A DNA stretch of 64,000 nucleotides from Blastopirellula retiformator (GTDB taxonomy: Bacteria; Planctomycetota; Planctomycetia; Pirellulales; Pirellulaceae), in the NCBI RefSeq assembly GCF_007859755.1, contig NZ_SJPF01000001.1, forward strand, positions 310,001 through 374,000, given 5' to 3'. Below are positions 37,254 to 46,611 of this stretch, piece by piece. The position numbers and the translations under genes are program-made. The stretch's first letter is position 1; each line of letters begins with the position of its first letter. The notes beneath the pieces were generated by a model that saw only the letters and a list, made by a program, of their open reading frames with translations, ran no database searches and had not been told where the DNA came from.

Positions 37254-38330
37254 TCAAGAGTCGAGATCGTATTCTTTTAGCTTCTTATGCAGCGTATTCC
37301 GGTTAATCCCTAAACGGGTCGCCGCTTTGGTCTGTACTCCACTGCAGGCCTGCATGACCTGGGCGATCAATTCCTTCTCGACTCGGTTCACCACGCGGCT
37401 ATGCAAATCCTCAGCGTCGGGATCCGCTTCGTTCAGGCCTTGCTGCACCACTTCCTGCGTTAGCGTATCGAGATCAAACGCCTGGGCCGACATTCCCAGC
37501 GGGGGGCGTTTCGTACCGCTGCGGATCTCCGGCGGCAGCAGGTCGACGGTCAATTCGTCCGACTCGGCCAGCACAACCGCACGTTCGACATAGTTTTGCA
37601 GTTCGCGAACATTGCCCGGCCAATCGTGATCCTGCAGCGCTTCCATCGCTTCGCGCTGGATATGGACGACGTGTCGTTCGTTCGTTTCGCTGTAGACGTT
37701 CAGGAAGTGCGCGACCAGCTCGGGAATGTCTTCGCGGCGTTCGCGGAGCGGCGGAATGCGGATCGGCACGACGTTCAGACGCCAGTACAAGTCTTCACGG
37801 AAGCGTTCCGCTTCGACTTCGTCCATCAGGTCGCGGTTGGACGCGGCGACGACTCGGGTATCGACTCGAATCGTTTGCGTATCGCCGACCCGTTCAAACT
37901 CGCGCTCTTGCAGCACCCGCAGCAGTTTGACTTGCAGGTGGAGCGACGTCGAGTTGATTTCATCAAGGAAGATCGAACCGCCGTGGGCCGCTTCGAAACG
38001 ACCGGTCCGGTTGCTGACGGCGCCGGTGAACGCACCCCGCATGTGACCGAACAGTTCACTTTCGAGCAGGCTTTCGCTCAGAGCGCCGCAGTTGACTTTC
38101 ACGAAAGGACCCGCCGCGCGTTGGCTCAGACGATGCACCGCCGAGGCGATCATTTCTTTGCCGACGCCGGTTTCGCCCAACAGCAAAACGGATGCGTTGC
38201 TGCCGGCCACGCGACGCGTGAGGTTGTAGACCTCCATCATCGCCTGGCTCGAACCGATCAAGCCAGGAATCGGGGGCTCGTAACCGAGGGTGGCTAACGA
38301 GCGCGGTGCGTCTGACCAATCGCCGTACAT
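37254..38330 (-). CDS. Sigma-54-dependent activator (AAA+ with Fis HTH), no sensor domain
   Basis: 358 residues. The AAA+ domain has Walker A GETGVGKE (52-59), the sigma-54 contact loop GAFTGA (99-104), Walker B FLDEI (121-125), an arginine-containing [18 protein letters not shown] and the sensor-2 motif [17 protein letters not shown] Fis-type helix-turn-helix ([21 protein letters not shown]) ends the protein. The AAA+ domain begins after only about 20 residues, so there is no receiver, GAF or PAS domain; control must come from a partner protein or from expression level. The start is three bases after the stop of the HEAT-repeat gene, so the two are coupled. Confidence 0.93.
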   Translation of the reverse strand: MYGDWSDAPRSLATLGYEPPIPGLIGSSQAMMEVYNLTRRVAGSNASVLLLGETGVGKEMIASAVHRLSQRAAGPFVKVNCGALSESLLESELFGHMRGAFTGAVSNRTGRFEAAHGGSIFLDEINSTSLHLQVKLLRVLQEREFERVGDTQTIRVDTRVVAASNRDLMDEVEAERFREDLYWRLNVVPIRIPPLRERREDIPELVAHFLNVYSETNERHVVHIQREAMEALQDHDWPGNVRELQNYVERAVVLAESDELTVDLLPPEIRSGTKRPPLGMSAQAFDLDTLTQEVVQQGLNEADPDAEDLHSRVVNRVEKELIAQVMQACSGVQTKAATRLGINRNTLHKKLKEYDLDS

Positions 38331-38333
38331 GGA

Positions 38334-40541
38334 CTACTTTGCGACCTCTTCCATTACAGGTTGCACGAGGCCGGGTTGGTCCAGGCGCACTCCCTTGGCG
38401 GAGGCTTCCATCGCATCCAGGATGCTCGCTAACACGTCTTGCGTTTGGCGATCGTACGCCTCGCTTTCGTTGTACCGATCATACTGCTGTAAGATTTGAT
38501 GACGCGTCAGTCGCAAGCCGAACCGCTTGACCGAATCGGCGAACGCCTGGGCTGCGATCTGGCGTTCGGCCAGGGGCCGAGCATTTTCGCTGGCCGTTTC
38601 GACCAAGGCGCACTGCGCCGTCGGCGTGCCCAGGTTGCTCAGCAGCGTCGCGGCGTTTTCCATCGATACCGAATTGGCAGCCAGCGCGGCGAGCGCTTTT
38701 TCGTACAGGATCAGATCGTAAAACTTATAGGCGGGAGTCCCAGAGAGCTTCGCCAGAGCAGCCAGCGCCGCCGCGCCGCGCTCGCGACGTTCGGCCGCAT
38801 CGACCAGCAACCGGCCTTCCGAGGCGTAGAGCTGCTGGATCTGGAAAGTGAGTCCTGCCAGGTCGTGTGCCCGAATCAGCGCCATCGCGTAGGGGTCGTC
38901 GGTCAAACGAACCTGCCAGCGGCTGTGGTCATCGATCCACGGCACGACGCCAATCGGCGTGGTGGCGGTCCGCTTGTCGCGATGGACGATTTGCGTCATT
39001 TCAAAGGCGCCGGGACGATCAACCGCGTCGCTGATGAAGATCAGTTCGACATCAGGCGTCGAGTAAATGGCGTCGAAGAACGCGCGGCGTCCACGACGGG
39101 AAATGACGGAGTAGCCGAGTTCGGTCAGCAGACCGGCCAGTTCCTGAGCGCGATCCGAATCGGGATCGGCGATCACGGCGACGCGATCTCCGGAGGTGCG
39201 AGCGAACGTGATTAGCGCTTCGATCAAAGCGCTAGAGCCGGCGTAGGGCTGTCGCGGATCGAGGGTGAGAATTGCATCGACCGCGGCGGCTTGCACGCGG
39301 AAGTTACCATGCGACAAGGCCATCGCCAGCGGGCTTTCCTGTCCGTTGCGAGCATCGATGACGCTCACGTCCCCTTGTTCGCCCAGCAAGCGACAAGCGG
39401 CGATCGCCGCCATCGTCAGGCGCGGGTGAGTCAGTGCGTAGGACAACGCCTCTTCCACGGCATCAGGGCCCAGCTCTTGCGCCGCTGCGGCGGCTGGCGT
39501 TCCTTCAATCTTGGCGTTGGGGCCGTCCAGCGCGATCACGCTTTGCAGCGCGGTCAGCATCCGGAGCCGAGCGTTCTGTGGGTTGTTGGGATTGATCGCC
39601 GCCAGGTCGCGAGCCATGCGGGCGATCCAAACGGTCGCCGCGTCCGCGGTGCTGAGCGTCTTTTTGGTCAGATGCGGCGTGGCGTCGCCCCAGGTCCAAA
39701 CGTCCATCGTCGTCAGGGGACCGCCCGAGAAGACCGGTTCGCCGGCCAGATAGCCTTCGAGCCGTTTGGTCAAAAACTTTTCGACATCGCTGGTGGTCGG
39801 CGCGGCGCCGACGATATCGATCACCGCTTGCTTGGCGGCAGCGCGAACCTCGGCAGGCTCGCTGGGGTTAACCGTGGGGCCAACCATCAAATCAAGGGAA
39901 CGTTTCGAGCGAAGTGCGCCCAGCGCCGAAAGGGCCGACGCTTTGATCTGCGGATCGTCGCTGTCCAAAGCGCCCCATAGCGCCGGCTCGGCGTCTTCGC
40001 CCAGCTGCAGCATGATTTTCAGCGAGGCGGTGCGGACCGACGGGTTGTCGCTGGTGGCGTAGGCCAACAGCAGCGGTTCAATCGCGGCGGCCCCGGCGCC
40101 ACGCAAAGCGATGTTGGCGCGACGAACGGCGTCGGCGTCGGTCGAAGCGAGGGCGTCGACTTGCTGCTGCAGGAAAGCTGGATCACGCGTTAGCTTTTCG
40201 ACCGCGGCGAAGACGAGATTGGCGACGTCCGAACCAACCGGTTGTAGCTCCGGCAGATTCTGGAAGCGAATGAGTGGGCCGCTGCCGAACTTGGCTTGCA
40301 GGCGGACGAGTTCTTCGTCGCTCGGCTTGTCGGTCAGGATCTTGTTGAGATATTCGTTCGCGACGTCGGCGCGGCCCAGGTCAACCATCAGCGCGGCCGC
40401 CTCTGCCAGCTCGAGCGGCGTGGTTGGATTCGATTCGCGAATCGCGGCGACAGCCGGAGAGTCGGCAGGCGGATCGGGCGCTTGGGCGGCGACGGTTCCG
40501 ACGGCCAGCAAGACCCAACAAATCGTAAGTAGTGATCGCAT
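38334..40541 (-). CDS. Exported HEAT-repeat protein
   Basis: 735 residues from ATG 40541 (a GTG at 40550 also fits). The signal peptide is MRSLLTICWVLLAVGTVAAQ. The rest is helical, with HEAT-type units such as VRRANIALRGAGAAAIEPLL, VRTASLKIMLQLGEDAEPAL and IKASALSALGALRSKRSLDL. A central segment (VAVIADPDSDRAQELAGLL, then a SDAVDRPGAFEMTQIV segment) looks like a receiver-like alpha/beta fold. It probably acts as a protein-binding scaffold outside the cytoplasm. Coupled to the sigma-54 activator downstream. Confidence 0.75.
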   Translation of the reverse strand: MRSLLTICWVLLAVGTVAAQAPDPPADSPAVAAIRESNPTTPLELAEAAALMVDLGRADVANEYLNKILTDKPSDEELVRLQAKFGSGPLIRFQNLPELQPVGSDVANLVFAAVEKLTRDPAFLQQQVDALASTDADAVRRANIALRGAGAAAIEPLLLAYATSDNPSVRTASLKIMLQLGEDAEPALWGALDSDDPQIKASALSALGALRSKRSLDLMVGPTVNPSEPAEVRAAAKQAVIDIVGAAPTTSDVEKFLTKRLEGYLAGEPVFSGGPLTTMDVWTWGDATPHLTKKTLSTADAATVWIARMARDLAAINPNNPQNARLRMLTALQSVIALDGPNAKIEGTPAAAAAQELGPDAVEEALSYALTHPRLTMAAIAACRLLGEQGDVSVIDARNGQESPLAMALSHGNFRVQAAAVDAILTLDPRQPYAGSSALIEALITFARTSGDRVAVIADPDSDRAQELAGLLTELGYSVISRRGRRAFFDAIYSTPDVELIFISDAVDRPGAFEMTQIVHRDKRTATTPIGVVPWIDDHSRWQVRLTDDPYAMALIRAHDLAGLTFQIQQLYASEGRLLVDAAERRERGAAALAALAKLSGTPAYKFYDLILYEKALAALAANSVSMENAATLLSNLGTPTAQCALVETASENARPLAERQIAAQAFADSVKRFGLRLTRHQILQQYDRYNESEAYDRQTQDVLASILDAMEASAKGVRLDQPGLVQPVMEEVAK

Positions 40542-40621
40542 TATGAGCACGCGGCGGGGCTAAAGGGAGTTCCGCTGTCCATCGGAGGGAAATACCATCG
40601 TCGCGCTTCCTTGCTAGAGAA

Positions 40622-42034
40622 CTAGTCCAAGCTTAATTGCTCTTTCCAATAACCAACCTGTTTCTTGACCTCGGCGGGAGCAGTTGAGCCGTAACTTTGG
40701 AAGGCGGCGACCGCCCTATCGACTCCCAGCACGTCGTACACGCTCTCGTCGAGCGACGAATTTAGCGATTGAAACGCTTCTAGCGGCAGGTCGGCCAGCC
40801 GACAGTCGGCCTCCATCGCCTGTTTGACCAGGGCGCCAATCTGATGATGGGCGGTCCGCTGGGGAGTTCCCAGTTTGATCAGGTGTTCCATCAGCGTCGT
40901 GGCGTCGAGGAAGCCACGATCGAGCCGCGAGCGGATCGAGTTGACCTTCAGCTCGGCCCCAGCGACAATCGGCGCCGCCAGTTCCAAGCAGGCCGCGACC
41001 GTATCGAACGAGTCGAACAGCGGCTCTTTGTCTTCTTGCAGGTCGCGGTTGTAGGCCAGCGGCAATCCCTTCACCAGCACCAGCAGCGACTGCAGATTGC
41101 CGATCACCCGGGCGCTCTTGCCACGAACCAGTTCGCAGACGTCGGGATTGATCTTCTGCGGCATGATCGAAGAGCCGGTGCAGAATTGCTGCGGCAGCTT
41201 GATGAAGTTGAACTCAACCGTCGACCACAGAACCCATTCGTCGGCCCAGGTGCTCAGATGTTCGGCAATCAGCGTCAGGCAGAAGGCGAACTCCAGCAGG
41301 TAATCGCGATCGCTGGAGACATCCAAGCTATTGCGGGCGACATCTTCAAAACCAAGCCGATCGGCGACGTTTTGGCGATCAATTGGGAGGGTCGTGCCGG
41401 CCAATGCGGCGGTGCCCAGACTGCAGACATTCACGCGGCGACGGCAGTCGGCCAGACGAGCCCGGTCGCGGGCCAGCTTCTCGACGTAGGCCAGCCAGTA
41501 GTGAGGCGCCAAAACCGGTTGAGCGCGCTGCAGATGGGTGTATGCGGGAAGTAGGATATCTGCGTCGGCTTCGCATCGCCCGACGAAGGCGGTTTGCAGC
41601 GTCTTCAGCCGCTCGTCGATCAGGTCGATCGCTTCCCGCACCCAGAGCCGAGTGTCGGTGGCGACCTGGTCGTTGCGGCTTCGCCCGGTGTGCAGCTTGC
41701 GACCGACATCACCGAGTCGATCGACCAACTGCTTCTCAATATTCATATGGACGTCTTCGAGCGACTGCTGAAACTCGAAGTCGCCGGCGTCGATCTCAGA
41801 CTTGATCGCCAGCAGGGTCGTTTCGATCTGGCTCGCCTCGTCCGGCGTCAGCACGCCGACGTCGGCTAGCATCTGGGCGTGGGCGATAGAGCCAGAAATG
41901 TCCACCGCATAGAGACGGCGATCGAAACTGACGCTCTCGGTAAAACGTTCGACGCGTTGGTCCGCTTCGGTGTTGAAGACCCCGCTCTGTGAAGGACTGA
42001 CGCGTGCCAAAGGTGCCTCGGAAATGCGCAGCAA
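40622..42034 (-). CDS. argH: Argininosuccinate lyase
   Basis: 470 residues, the usual length. It opens with the family's QSGVFNTEADQRVERFTESV (Gly-Arg/Phe-rich N-terminal region) and has the SRNDQVATDTRLW segment, THLQRAQPV and the fumarase/ASL superfamily signature GSSIMPQKINPD at about residue 290, which includes the catalytic serine loop. It splits argininosuccinate into arginine and fumarate, the last step of arginine synthesis, in the cytoplasm. No other arg genes are adjacent. The fumarase and adenylosuccinate lyase alternatives are excluded by the N-terminal region. Confidence 0.95.
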   Translation of the reverse strand: MLRISEAPLARVSPSQSGVFNTEADQRVERFTESVSFDRRLYAVDISGSIAHAQMLADVGVLTPDEASQIETTLLAIKSEIDAGDFEFQQSLEDVHMNIEKQLVDRLGDVGRKLHTGRSRNDQVATDTRLWVREAIDLIDERLKTLQTAFVGRCEADADILLPAYTHLQRAQPVLAPHYWLAYVEKLARDRARLADCRRRVNVCSLGTAALAGTTLPIDRQNVADRLGFEDVARNSLDVSSDRDYLLEFAFCLTLIAEHLSTWADEWVLWSTVEFNFIKLPQQFCTGSSIMPQKINPDVCELVRGKSARVIGNLQSLLVLVKGLPLAYNRDLQEDKEPLFDSFDTVAACLELAAPIVAGAELKVNSIRSRLDRGFLDATTLMEHLIKLGTPQRTAHHQIGALVKQAMEADCRLADLPLEAFQSLNSSLDESVYDVLGVDRAVAAFQSYGSTAPAEVKKQVGYWKEQLSLD

Positions 42035-42510
42035 AAATAACCAGAAAATATAGACAACATTCGAATACTAAACGGCTTAGGAGAAGGTGTCAACGAGTCA
42101 GGCAACGTGGTTGCATATCTATTGAGCAAGCTTAGCCCCCATGATCGGTATTGTGCAATTCCTTGTATTAACCTGCGTAGTTTCTCTCGTGATCGACCAG
42201 CTCCTTTGGGCACTAATTACCTATCGGTGCGCATTTTTTCTCCATTGCAGCCTATTTAGCGAGCAGGGCCGCATCGAGCCTTGAGAACTCGACTCAGCGA
42301 GGATGATCCGTTCTGCGGCAAAGTAGCCTGTGTGGGCGCCAGAGCCGACGGATCCACCTATGGCGATTTGTGGATCATCCTGAAAGGGGGTTTAGCAGCA
42401 CTAATGGTGTTCCTGTTTTCGTAATAATCGTTTACAGGGTGTATTTTGGTTGTTAATTTCTGTTTGTCTTTTGTTTGCATTTGTTAGTCATTTTTTGCTT
42501 ATGGTGCCGT
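42035..42510. other. Intergenic region before second pseudopilin gene
   Basis: 476 bp between divergent argH and the DUF1559 gene. The last 90 bp are T-rich (TTTTCGTAATAATCG, TTTGCATTTGTTAG), similar in composition to the region before the first pseudopilin. No gene, repeat copy or clear promoter pair was identified; both promoters must be here. Confidence 0.4.
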
Positions 42511-43593
42511 ATGAGTAAACAACGCTTCCGCGGTTTCACGCTGGTGGAGCTGCTAGTCGTCATCGCGATTATTGGAGTATTGATTGGATTGTTGCTTCCC
42601 GCGGTACAGCAGGCCCGCCAGGCGGCTCGCCGCATGCAGTCGACCAACAATCTGAAGCAAATCGGATTGGGGATGCACAATTTCCACGACACGTTCGGTA
42701 AATTGCCGGACAACGGTACGTGGTCCTATTCCTGCTGGGTCTGGGGTCCGCCATGGGGAGGAGCCGCTCCTCGGCCGGAAATTGTGGACGGCTGCTCCTG
42801 GGCTTACAAGATTCTTCCATTCATCGAGCAGACAGCGCTCTACGACAATTGGACCGATACGGCGCCGATCAATGCGTACATGGATCCAGGTCGGGGCGGT
42901 GGGGGACTCGCTGACCATGTCTACGTCACCGGTGCGTCCGATGAGTGGGCTGAAAACATTGCGAACATGGGACCGGTTTCTGACTACGCGGCGAATGCGA
43001 TGGTGATCGGTAGCGGGATGAATGGGACCGACACTGGCGGAAGCGTGGGGGTTAGTCCTAACTGGAATGCGGGCCCATCATCTGCCTGGAAGTCGTATCG
43101 TCGTCGCCTGACGGACATCAAGGATGGGACGTCAAATACGATCTTGGTCGGGACGAAAGCGATGGCTACGGAAACGTACGATTCGCGCGGCGGCGGTGAC
43201 TTCACAATGAGCAACGGGACGACTCGCGCCAAGAACGACCAACCCATCACCGCCGCTGGGCCTTATGACATGGGCAACATGCGTGCGCTCGATCCGGCTG
43301 TTCTCACATGGGCGGCCCAAGTTGGTTCGAGCGGTTCCACTCCCTACGTCCATTACTACCCTGGGCAAAACTTTTTTGTGAACAGCGGGGCCAATGGATG
43401 GCTGCACTTCACGATGGAGGTTGTTGGCGACAAGCGAGGTCTGGATACGTTTAACCGGTGGGGCAGCCCGTATCCCGCGACGCCGTTTTGCATGGCGGAT
43501 GGAAGCGTCAGCAGTATTCAAAATGGAACGAACTACTTGCTACTTTGTCCGTTGTTGACCCCGAACGGCGGCGAAGTCAATTCGCCCCTATAA
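42511..43593 (+). CDS. DUF1559 pseudopilin-like protein, second copy
   Basis: 360 residues from ATG 42511 (MSKQRFRG start; the frame opens at 42475). A prepilin leader of only eight residues ends at Gly8, before [40 protein letters not shown] marks the DUF1559 domain. Unlike the first copy, the C-terminus lacks MHPGG and instead reads [20 protein letters not shown]. Followed after 82 bp by a lipoprotein gene; two small hairpins (43608-43635 and 43635-43664) lie in the gap. Confidence 0.9.
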   Translation: MSKQRFRGFTLVELLVVIAIIGVLIGLLLPAVQQARQAARRMQSTNNLKQIGLGMHNFHDTFGKLPDNGTWSYSCWVWGPPWGGAAPRPEIVDGCSWAYKILPFIEQTALYDNWTDTAPINAYMDPGRGGGGLADHVYVTGASDEWAENIANMGPVSDYAANAMVIGSGMNGTDTGGSVGVSPNWNAGPSSAWKSYRRRLTDIKDGTSNTILVGTKAMATETYDSRGGGDFTMSNGTTRAKNDQPITAAGPYDMGNMRALDPAVLTWAAQVGSSGSTPYVHYYPGQNFFVNSGANGWLHFTMEVVGDKRGLDTFNRWGSPYPATPFCMADGSVSSIQNGTNYLLLCPLLTPNGGEVNSPL

Positions 43594-43675
43594 AACGGTA
43601 GCCATCACCCGGCGCCGGCATTCGTCGACGCCGGGCTGGCGTTCCCACCTCTTACCCCGCCAGCGAGATTGCAAA

Positions 43676-44068
43676 ATGAGAACGGAATTTGTTGCCTTGA
43701 TAGCCGCCGTCATGTTGGCCGGCTGTCAGACTTCGGAATTTGATGGGCCGACGGTCGATGACTTTGACGGTCGGCTTGTCGCTGGGGGCCAGTCGGTCTC
43801 CTTTGAGCCGGACGAGAAAGTGCGACTCCAGTTGATGCTCCATGCCAATGGCGAACGATTCGGTGTGCCGATTCAGCCCGATGGATCGTTCGATATCGGT
43901 TGGATGCCAATCGGGACGTATTCGGCCGTGCTCGAGTATCCGCCCAAGAATCGGTCCGCAAACAGCCGTTCGCAGCAGGATGTTCGGCACTCGATCCCCG
44001 AGGGATTGGAAATTGTCGAGGGACAGACGAAATACGAAATCGACCTTGGAAAGAACTGGAAGCGGTAG
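43676..44068 (+). CDS. Small lipoprotein, transthyretin/carboxypeptidase-regulatory-like
   Basis: 130 residues. A signal peptide with lipobox VMLAGC predicts lipidated Cys17. The mature part is one beta-sandwich-like domain with GQSVSFEPDEKVRLQLML and VPIQPDGSFDIGWMPIGTYS, which resembles the lipoproteins that follow DUF1559 genes in planctomycetes. It pairs with the pseudopilin gene upstream, as at 21638/22775, although the two lipoproteins share little sequence. Function unknown. Confidence 0.75.
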   Translation: MRTEFVALIAAVMLAGCQTSEFDGPTVDDFDGRLVAGGQSVSFEPDEKVRLQLMLHANGERFGVPIQPDGSFDIGWMPIGTYSAVLEYPPKNRSANSRSQQDVRHSIPEGLEIVEGQTKYEIDLGKNWKR

Positions 44069-44234
44069 CAACAATAGCCAGAATCGCGGTTTTAGCGCCC
44101 ACGCAAGCGTCCGGATCATTGAAGACTGAGTACGATTCGGTGGTTGATTTTCCGATTGCGGCGAGCCCGTTCTCTTTGAACTGGGCTCGCGTTCTTGGGA
44201 TCGCTCGAAACGCTTCCAGGACAGACGCAATCCA

Positions 44235-44684
44235 TCAACGTAGCTTCCGCTTCTGCGACGACGGCGGCAATCGCTTCGATTGCCGCTTGCGTTCTATTCC
44301 CGCCAGGCAACGATCGTTCGCTTCTGCGCGGATCGCGCGTCGCCGGCGTCGACAGGTGCGGCAGCGATTGGCGTACGACCACACGCTCCCTTTCGCCACT
44401 TCGTACCACCACTTTTGCGCGGCGGCTTTCCAGGTCTCTTCGGCCCCGCAATCGATGCAGCGGAACTCGCGGTCTTGATAGCCATCGGCGACGAAATCGG
44501 GTTCGCCATACGAATTGAAGTAGGCAAGCTGCGATCGGTCGCAGGGGAGATTGCCGGGCTTGCAGGTCGCTGTGGAGTTGAGCGGTCGGATCTCGCCTCG
44601 CAAGATTGCGGCATAATGGGCCCGCTGCGCTTTGCGGGCCCGTTTCGCCTTCAGTTGCGCCTTTTTCTGGCGATTGCTTTTCAT
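44235..44684 (-). CDS. Zinc-ribbon protein (zf-trcl type)
   Basis: 149 residues from ATG 44684. The N-terminus is very basic (MKSNRQKKAQLKAKRARKAQ). The recognisable part, at about 80-125, is a probable zinc-ribbon: FRCIDCGAEETWKAAAQKWW, then a RCRTCRRRRRAIR segment, giving four zinc-binding cysteines in two CxxC pairs, with the family's WxxxxQxWWYE feature. The C-terminal tail is again basic. Likely binds nucleic acid, but no experimental role is known for the family. The frame runs on upstream to 45023, but that part is not protein-like. Confidence 0.75.
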   Translation of the reverse strand: MKSNRQKKAQLKAKRARKAQRAHYAAILRGEIRPLNSTATCKPGNLPCDRSQLAYFNSYGEPDFVADGYQDREFRCIDCGAEETWKAAAQKWWYEVAKGSVWSYANRCRTCRRRRRAIRAEANDRCLAGIERKRQSKRLPPSSQKRKLR

Positions 44685-44909
44685 GGCGGCTGGCGACTTG
44701 GGTTGAGTAGAAAGGCGGCTTAACGGTCGAGCCGAAACTGCGGGCTTCCGCAGCTTCGGCCACAAGCTATTTGAGTGGAGATTTCGCCGGGTTGGATGTT
44801 CGCCAAAAAATCGGTCTCCGGACACAGGGATGCGGGCATTCCGCAAAATTCGACTTCCGGGAAAAACGAATGATATTCTTTTGTTAGGCACCCCCGAGAG
44901 AGGACAAGC

Positions 44910-45311
44910 ATGACAGCCCGAGTTGAGTTTGCAACCGAGAACGACCTGCTGATCGCCAACGTCACCGGCAGCTGGGAAAAAGCTAGTGATTCGCTGGCCG
45001 CTTTTTCTAAGATCGTCGCCCAAGCCGAGGGCGCGGGGCTCTATCGAGTGCTATATCTAAGCGAAGTAAGAGGACGTATTCCAACGACCCTGGAAGGACA
45101 TTTTCTAGGGCAGCGGGCAGCCGCAATCATGGAGCCGCTGACGCTCGGTTACGTTTCGCTGCTGAAAGGAGACGAGGAAATGGAGGAGTCGGTTCGCTTC
45201 GCCATGCAGGTCGCCACCAACCGCGGACTGCAGGGCAGAATCTTCGCCACAGGGGCGGAAGCTCGCTATTGGCTGAGTCAGCAACCGATTCGCCGGGTAA
45301 TGCAACGCTAA
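44910..45311 (+). CDS. SpoIIAA/STAS-like protein, tandem copy 1
   Basis: 133 residues from ATG 44910 with a GAGAGGAC site. It has the outline of a SpoIIAA-like (STAS/SEC14-type) domain: a beta strand pair ending LLIANVTGSW, a helix, RVLYLSEVRGRIP, and a C-terminal NRGLQGRIFATGAEARYWLS. The NRGxxGxxF and ARxWL positions recur in the next two genes. Such domains act as protein switches or phosphorylation targets in bacteria, but no kinase or anti-sigma gene is adjacent. Confidence 0.6.
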   Translation: MTARVEFATENDLLIANVTGSWEKASDSLAAFSKIVAQAEGAGLYRVLYLSEVRGRIPTTLEGHFLGQRAAAIMEPLTLGYVSLLKGDEEMEESVRFAMQVATNRGLQGRIFATGAEARYWLSQQPIRRVMQR

Positions 45312-45396
45312 CAAAGTGCGGCGTTTCCATTCCCCTTCCTTACGAACGTCTTTGCTGATGCCAGGGCGGAATTGTGCAATCGTTTCAGGCAAGACG

Positions 45397-45804
45397 ATGG
45401 ACATTCGATTCGAGTTTGAACTTGAGGAACAGTTGTTAGTCGCGACGACCAGCGGCGGATGGAAATCGAGCCAAGACAGCGGCTTGGGATTCAACAAGAT
45501 TCGCGAGGTAGCGCAACGACATCAACGCGAACGGGTATTGTGGCTGGACGACGCGACAGGACGACCGATCAGCGTGCTTCAGTCGCACATAACCGGCGAA
45601 GCGGCGGCGGACGCGTTTCGCGGCGTGGCGGTCGTTTACGTGCCTCGTTATGAGATGACGCCCCAAGTGCGACAGCGGCTTGATTTTTTAGAGGCGGTCG
45701 CCAAGAACCGCGGGCTTCGCGGACAGATTTGTTTAGAAGAGGAGTCAGCGCGACAGTGGTTAAGAACGCTGCCGTGCAGTTACTTTGCGTTATGCGATTG
45801 GTAA
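45397..45804 (+). CDS. SpoIIAA/STAS-like protein, tandem copy 2
   Basis: 135 residues from ATG 45397; the frame is open to 45316. Same layout as its neighbours: LLVATTSGGWKSS, RVLWLDDATGRP, and NRGLRGQICLEEESARQWLR near the C-terminus. Sequence identity with copy 1 is low but the motif order is the same. 85 bp follow copy 1. Confidence 0.6.
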   Translation: MDIRFEFELEEQLLVATTSGGWKSSQDSGLGFNKIREVAQRHQRERVLWLDDATGRPISVLQSHITGEAAADAFRGVAVVYVPRYEMTPQVRQRLDFLEAVAKNRGLRGQICLEEESARQWLRTLPCSYFALCDW

Positions 45805-45849
45805 GCCCCATGCCGCCGCTGAAGGAACCCCTTGGGCAACTTAGAAGCG

Positions 45850-46347
45850 ATGATGGTTGAGCCTATGTCGACTTTCGAATTTTCCGATTTTCGCATCACT
45901 CCTTCGCGGGAGTCGGTCTCTCCGATGCTGAGCGCTGATCACGATATCGAGTTCTTGTTTATCTGCGAGCGCGATCACCTGGTGGTCGAAACGAGCGGTC
46001 GTTGGCGAGATGTCGAACAGGCAATGGAGATGATCCGCCGGATTGCCGCCGAGGCGGAAGCGGAGGGCCAGCAGCGCGTCTTGTGGTACTTCGATCTTAC
46101 CGATTTTAAGCCGACTCAACTGGAGTGCTACAAAATCGCCGAGGGAACGATTCCAATCTTTCGGAACTTTATTTTGGCGCTAGTGCGTCACCCGCCCGTC
46201 GACGCTGCGCCGAGTCTGCGGATCGACGACATCGGCGATATCGCCCACAACCGGGGTTATACCGGTCGCCACTTCGCCGATTCTGACGAGGCGCGGCGAT
46301 GGTTGCTGTCGACACCTCTCTATGCGACGCATCTCTGGGACCAGTAG
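45850..46347 (+). CDS. SpoIIAA/STAS-like protein, tandem copy 3
   Basis: 165 residues if started at ATG 45850; ATGs at 45853 and 45865 are possible. After an N-terminal extension come FICERDHLVVETSGRWRDVE, RVLWYFDLTDFKP and NRGYTGRHFADSDEARRWLL, again the shared motif order. Forms a three-gene cluster with its two paralogues, all on the plus strand. No catalytic motif; function unknown. Confidence 0.6.
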   Translation: MMVEPMSTFEFSDFRITPSRESVSPMLSADHDIEFLFICERDHLVVETSGRWRDVEQAMEMIRRIAAEAEAEGQQRVLWYFDLTDFKPTQLECYKIAEGTIPIFRNFILALVRHPPVDAAPSLRIDDIGDIAHNRGYTGRHFADSDEARRWLLSTPLYATHLWDQ

Positions 46348-46460
46348 AAGCAGACCGTGGTCGGTCGAGCCCGCTTGTTAAGCGAACGCCGACAAAGGGT
46401 GAGTCGTCGCATCGCTAGGACGCAAATCACTCTTCTGGGGCGGGACGACCAGGAAGGTTA

Positions 46461-46610
46461 GCAGGCCGTTGATTTTCTCGACGGACTGCGTGATCGCACG
46501 GATGCGATCCCAAAATAACGACTTAAGTCGTTATTTTGCGAGCCGCGAAGAGCTATGCTCTGAGCCTGGCGAGGTTGGAAAATGCCACGATGGCATTTTT
46601 CAACAGGCAG
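46461..46610 (+). repeat. Family-1 multi-hairpin intergenic repeat, copy 4
   Basis: A full-length copy of 150 bp. Its last hairpin is AAAATGCCA/TGGCATTTT, one base pair longer than in copies 1 and 2, a change on both arms that keeps pairing. It ends one base before the stop codon (TTA at 46612) of the minus-strand gene, the same arrangement as copy 2. Confidence 0.9.
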
Positions 46611-46611
46611 G

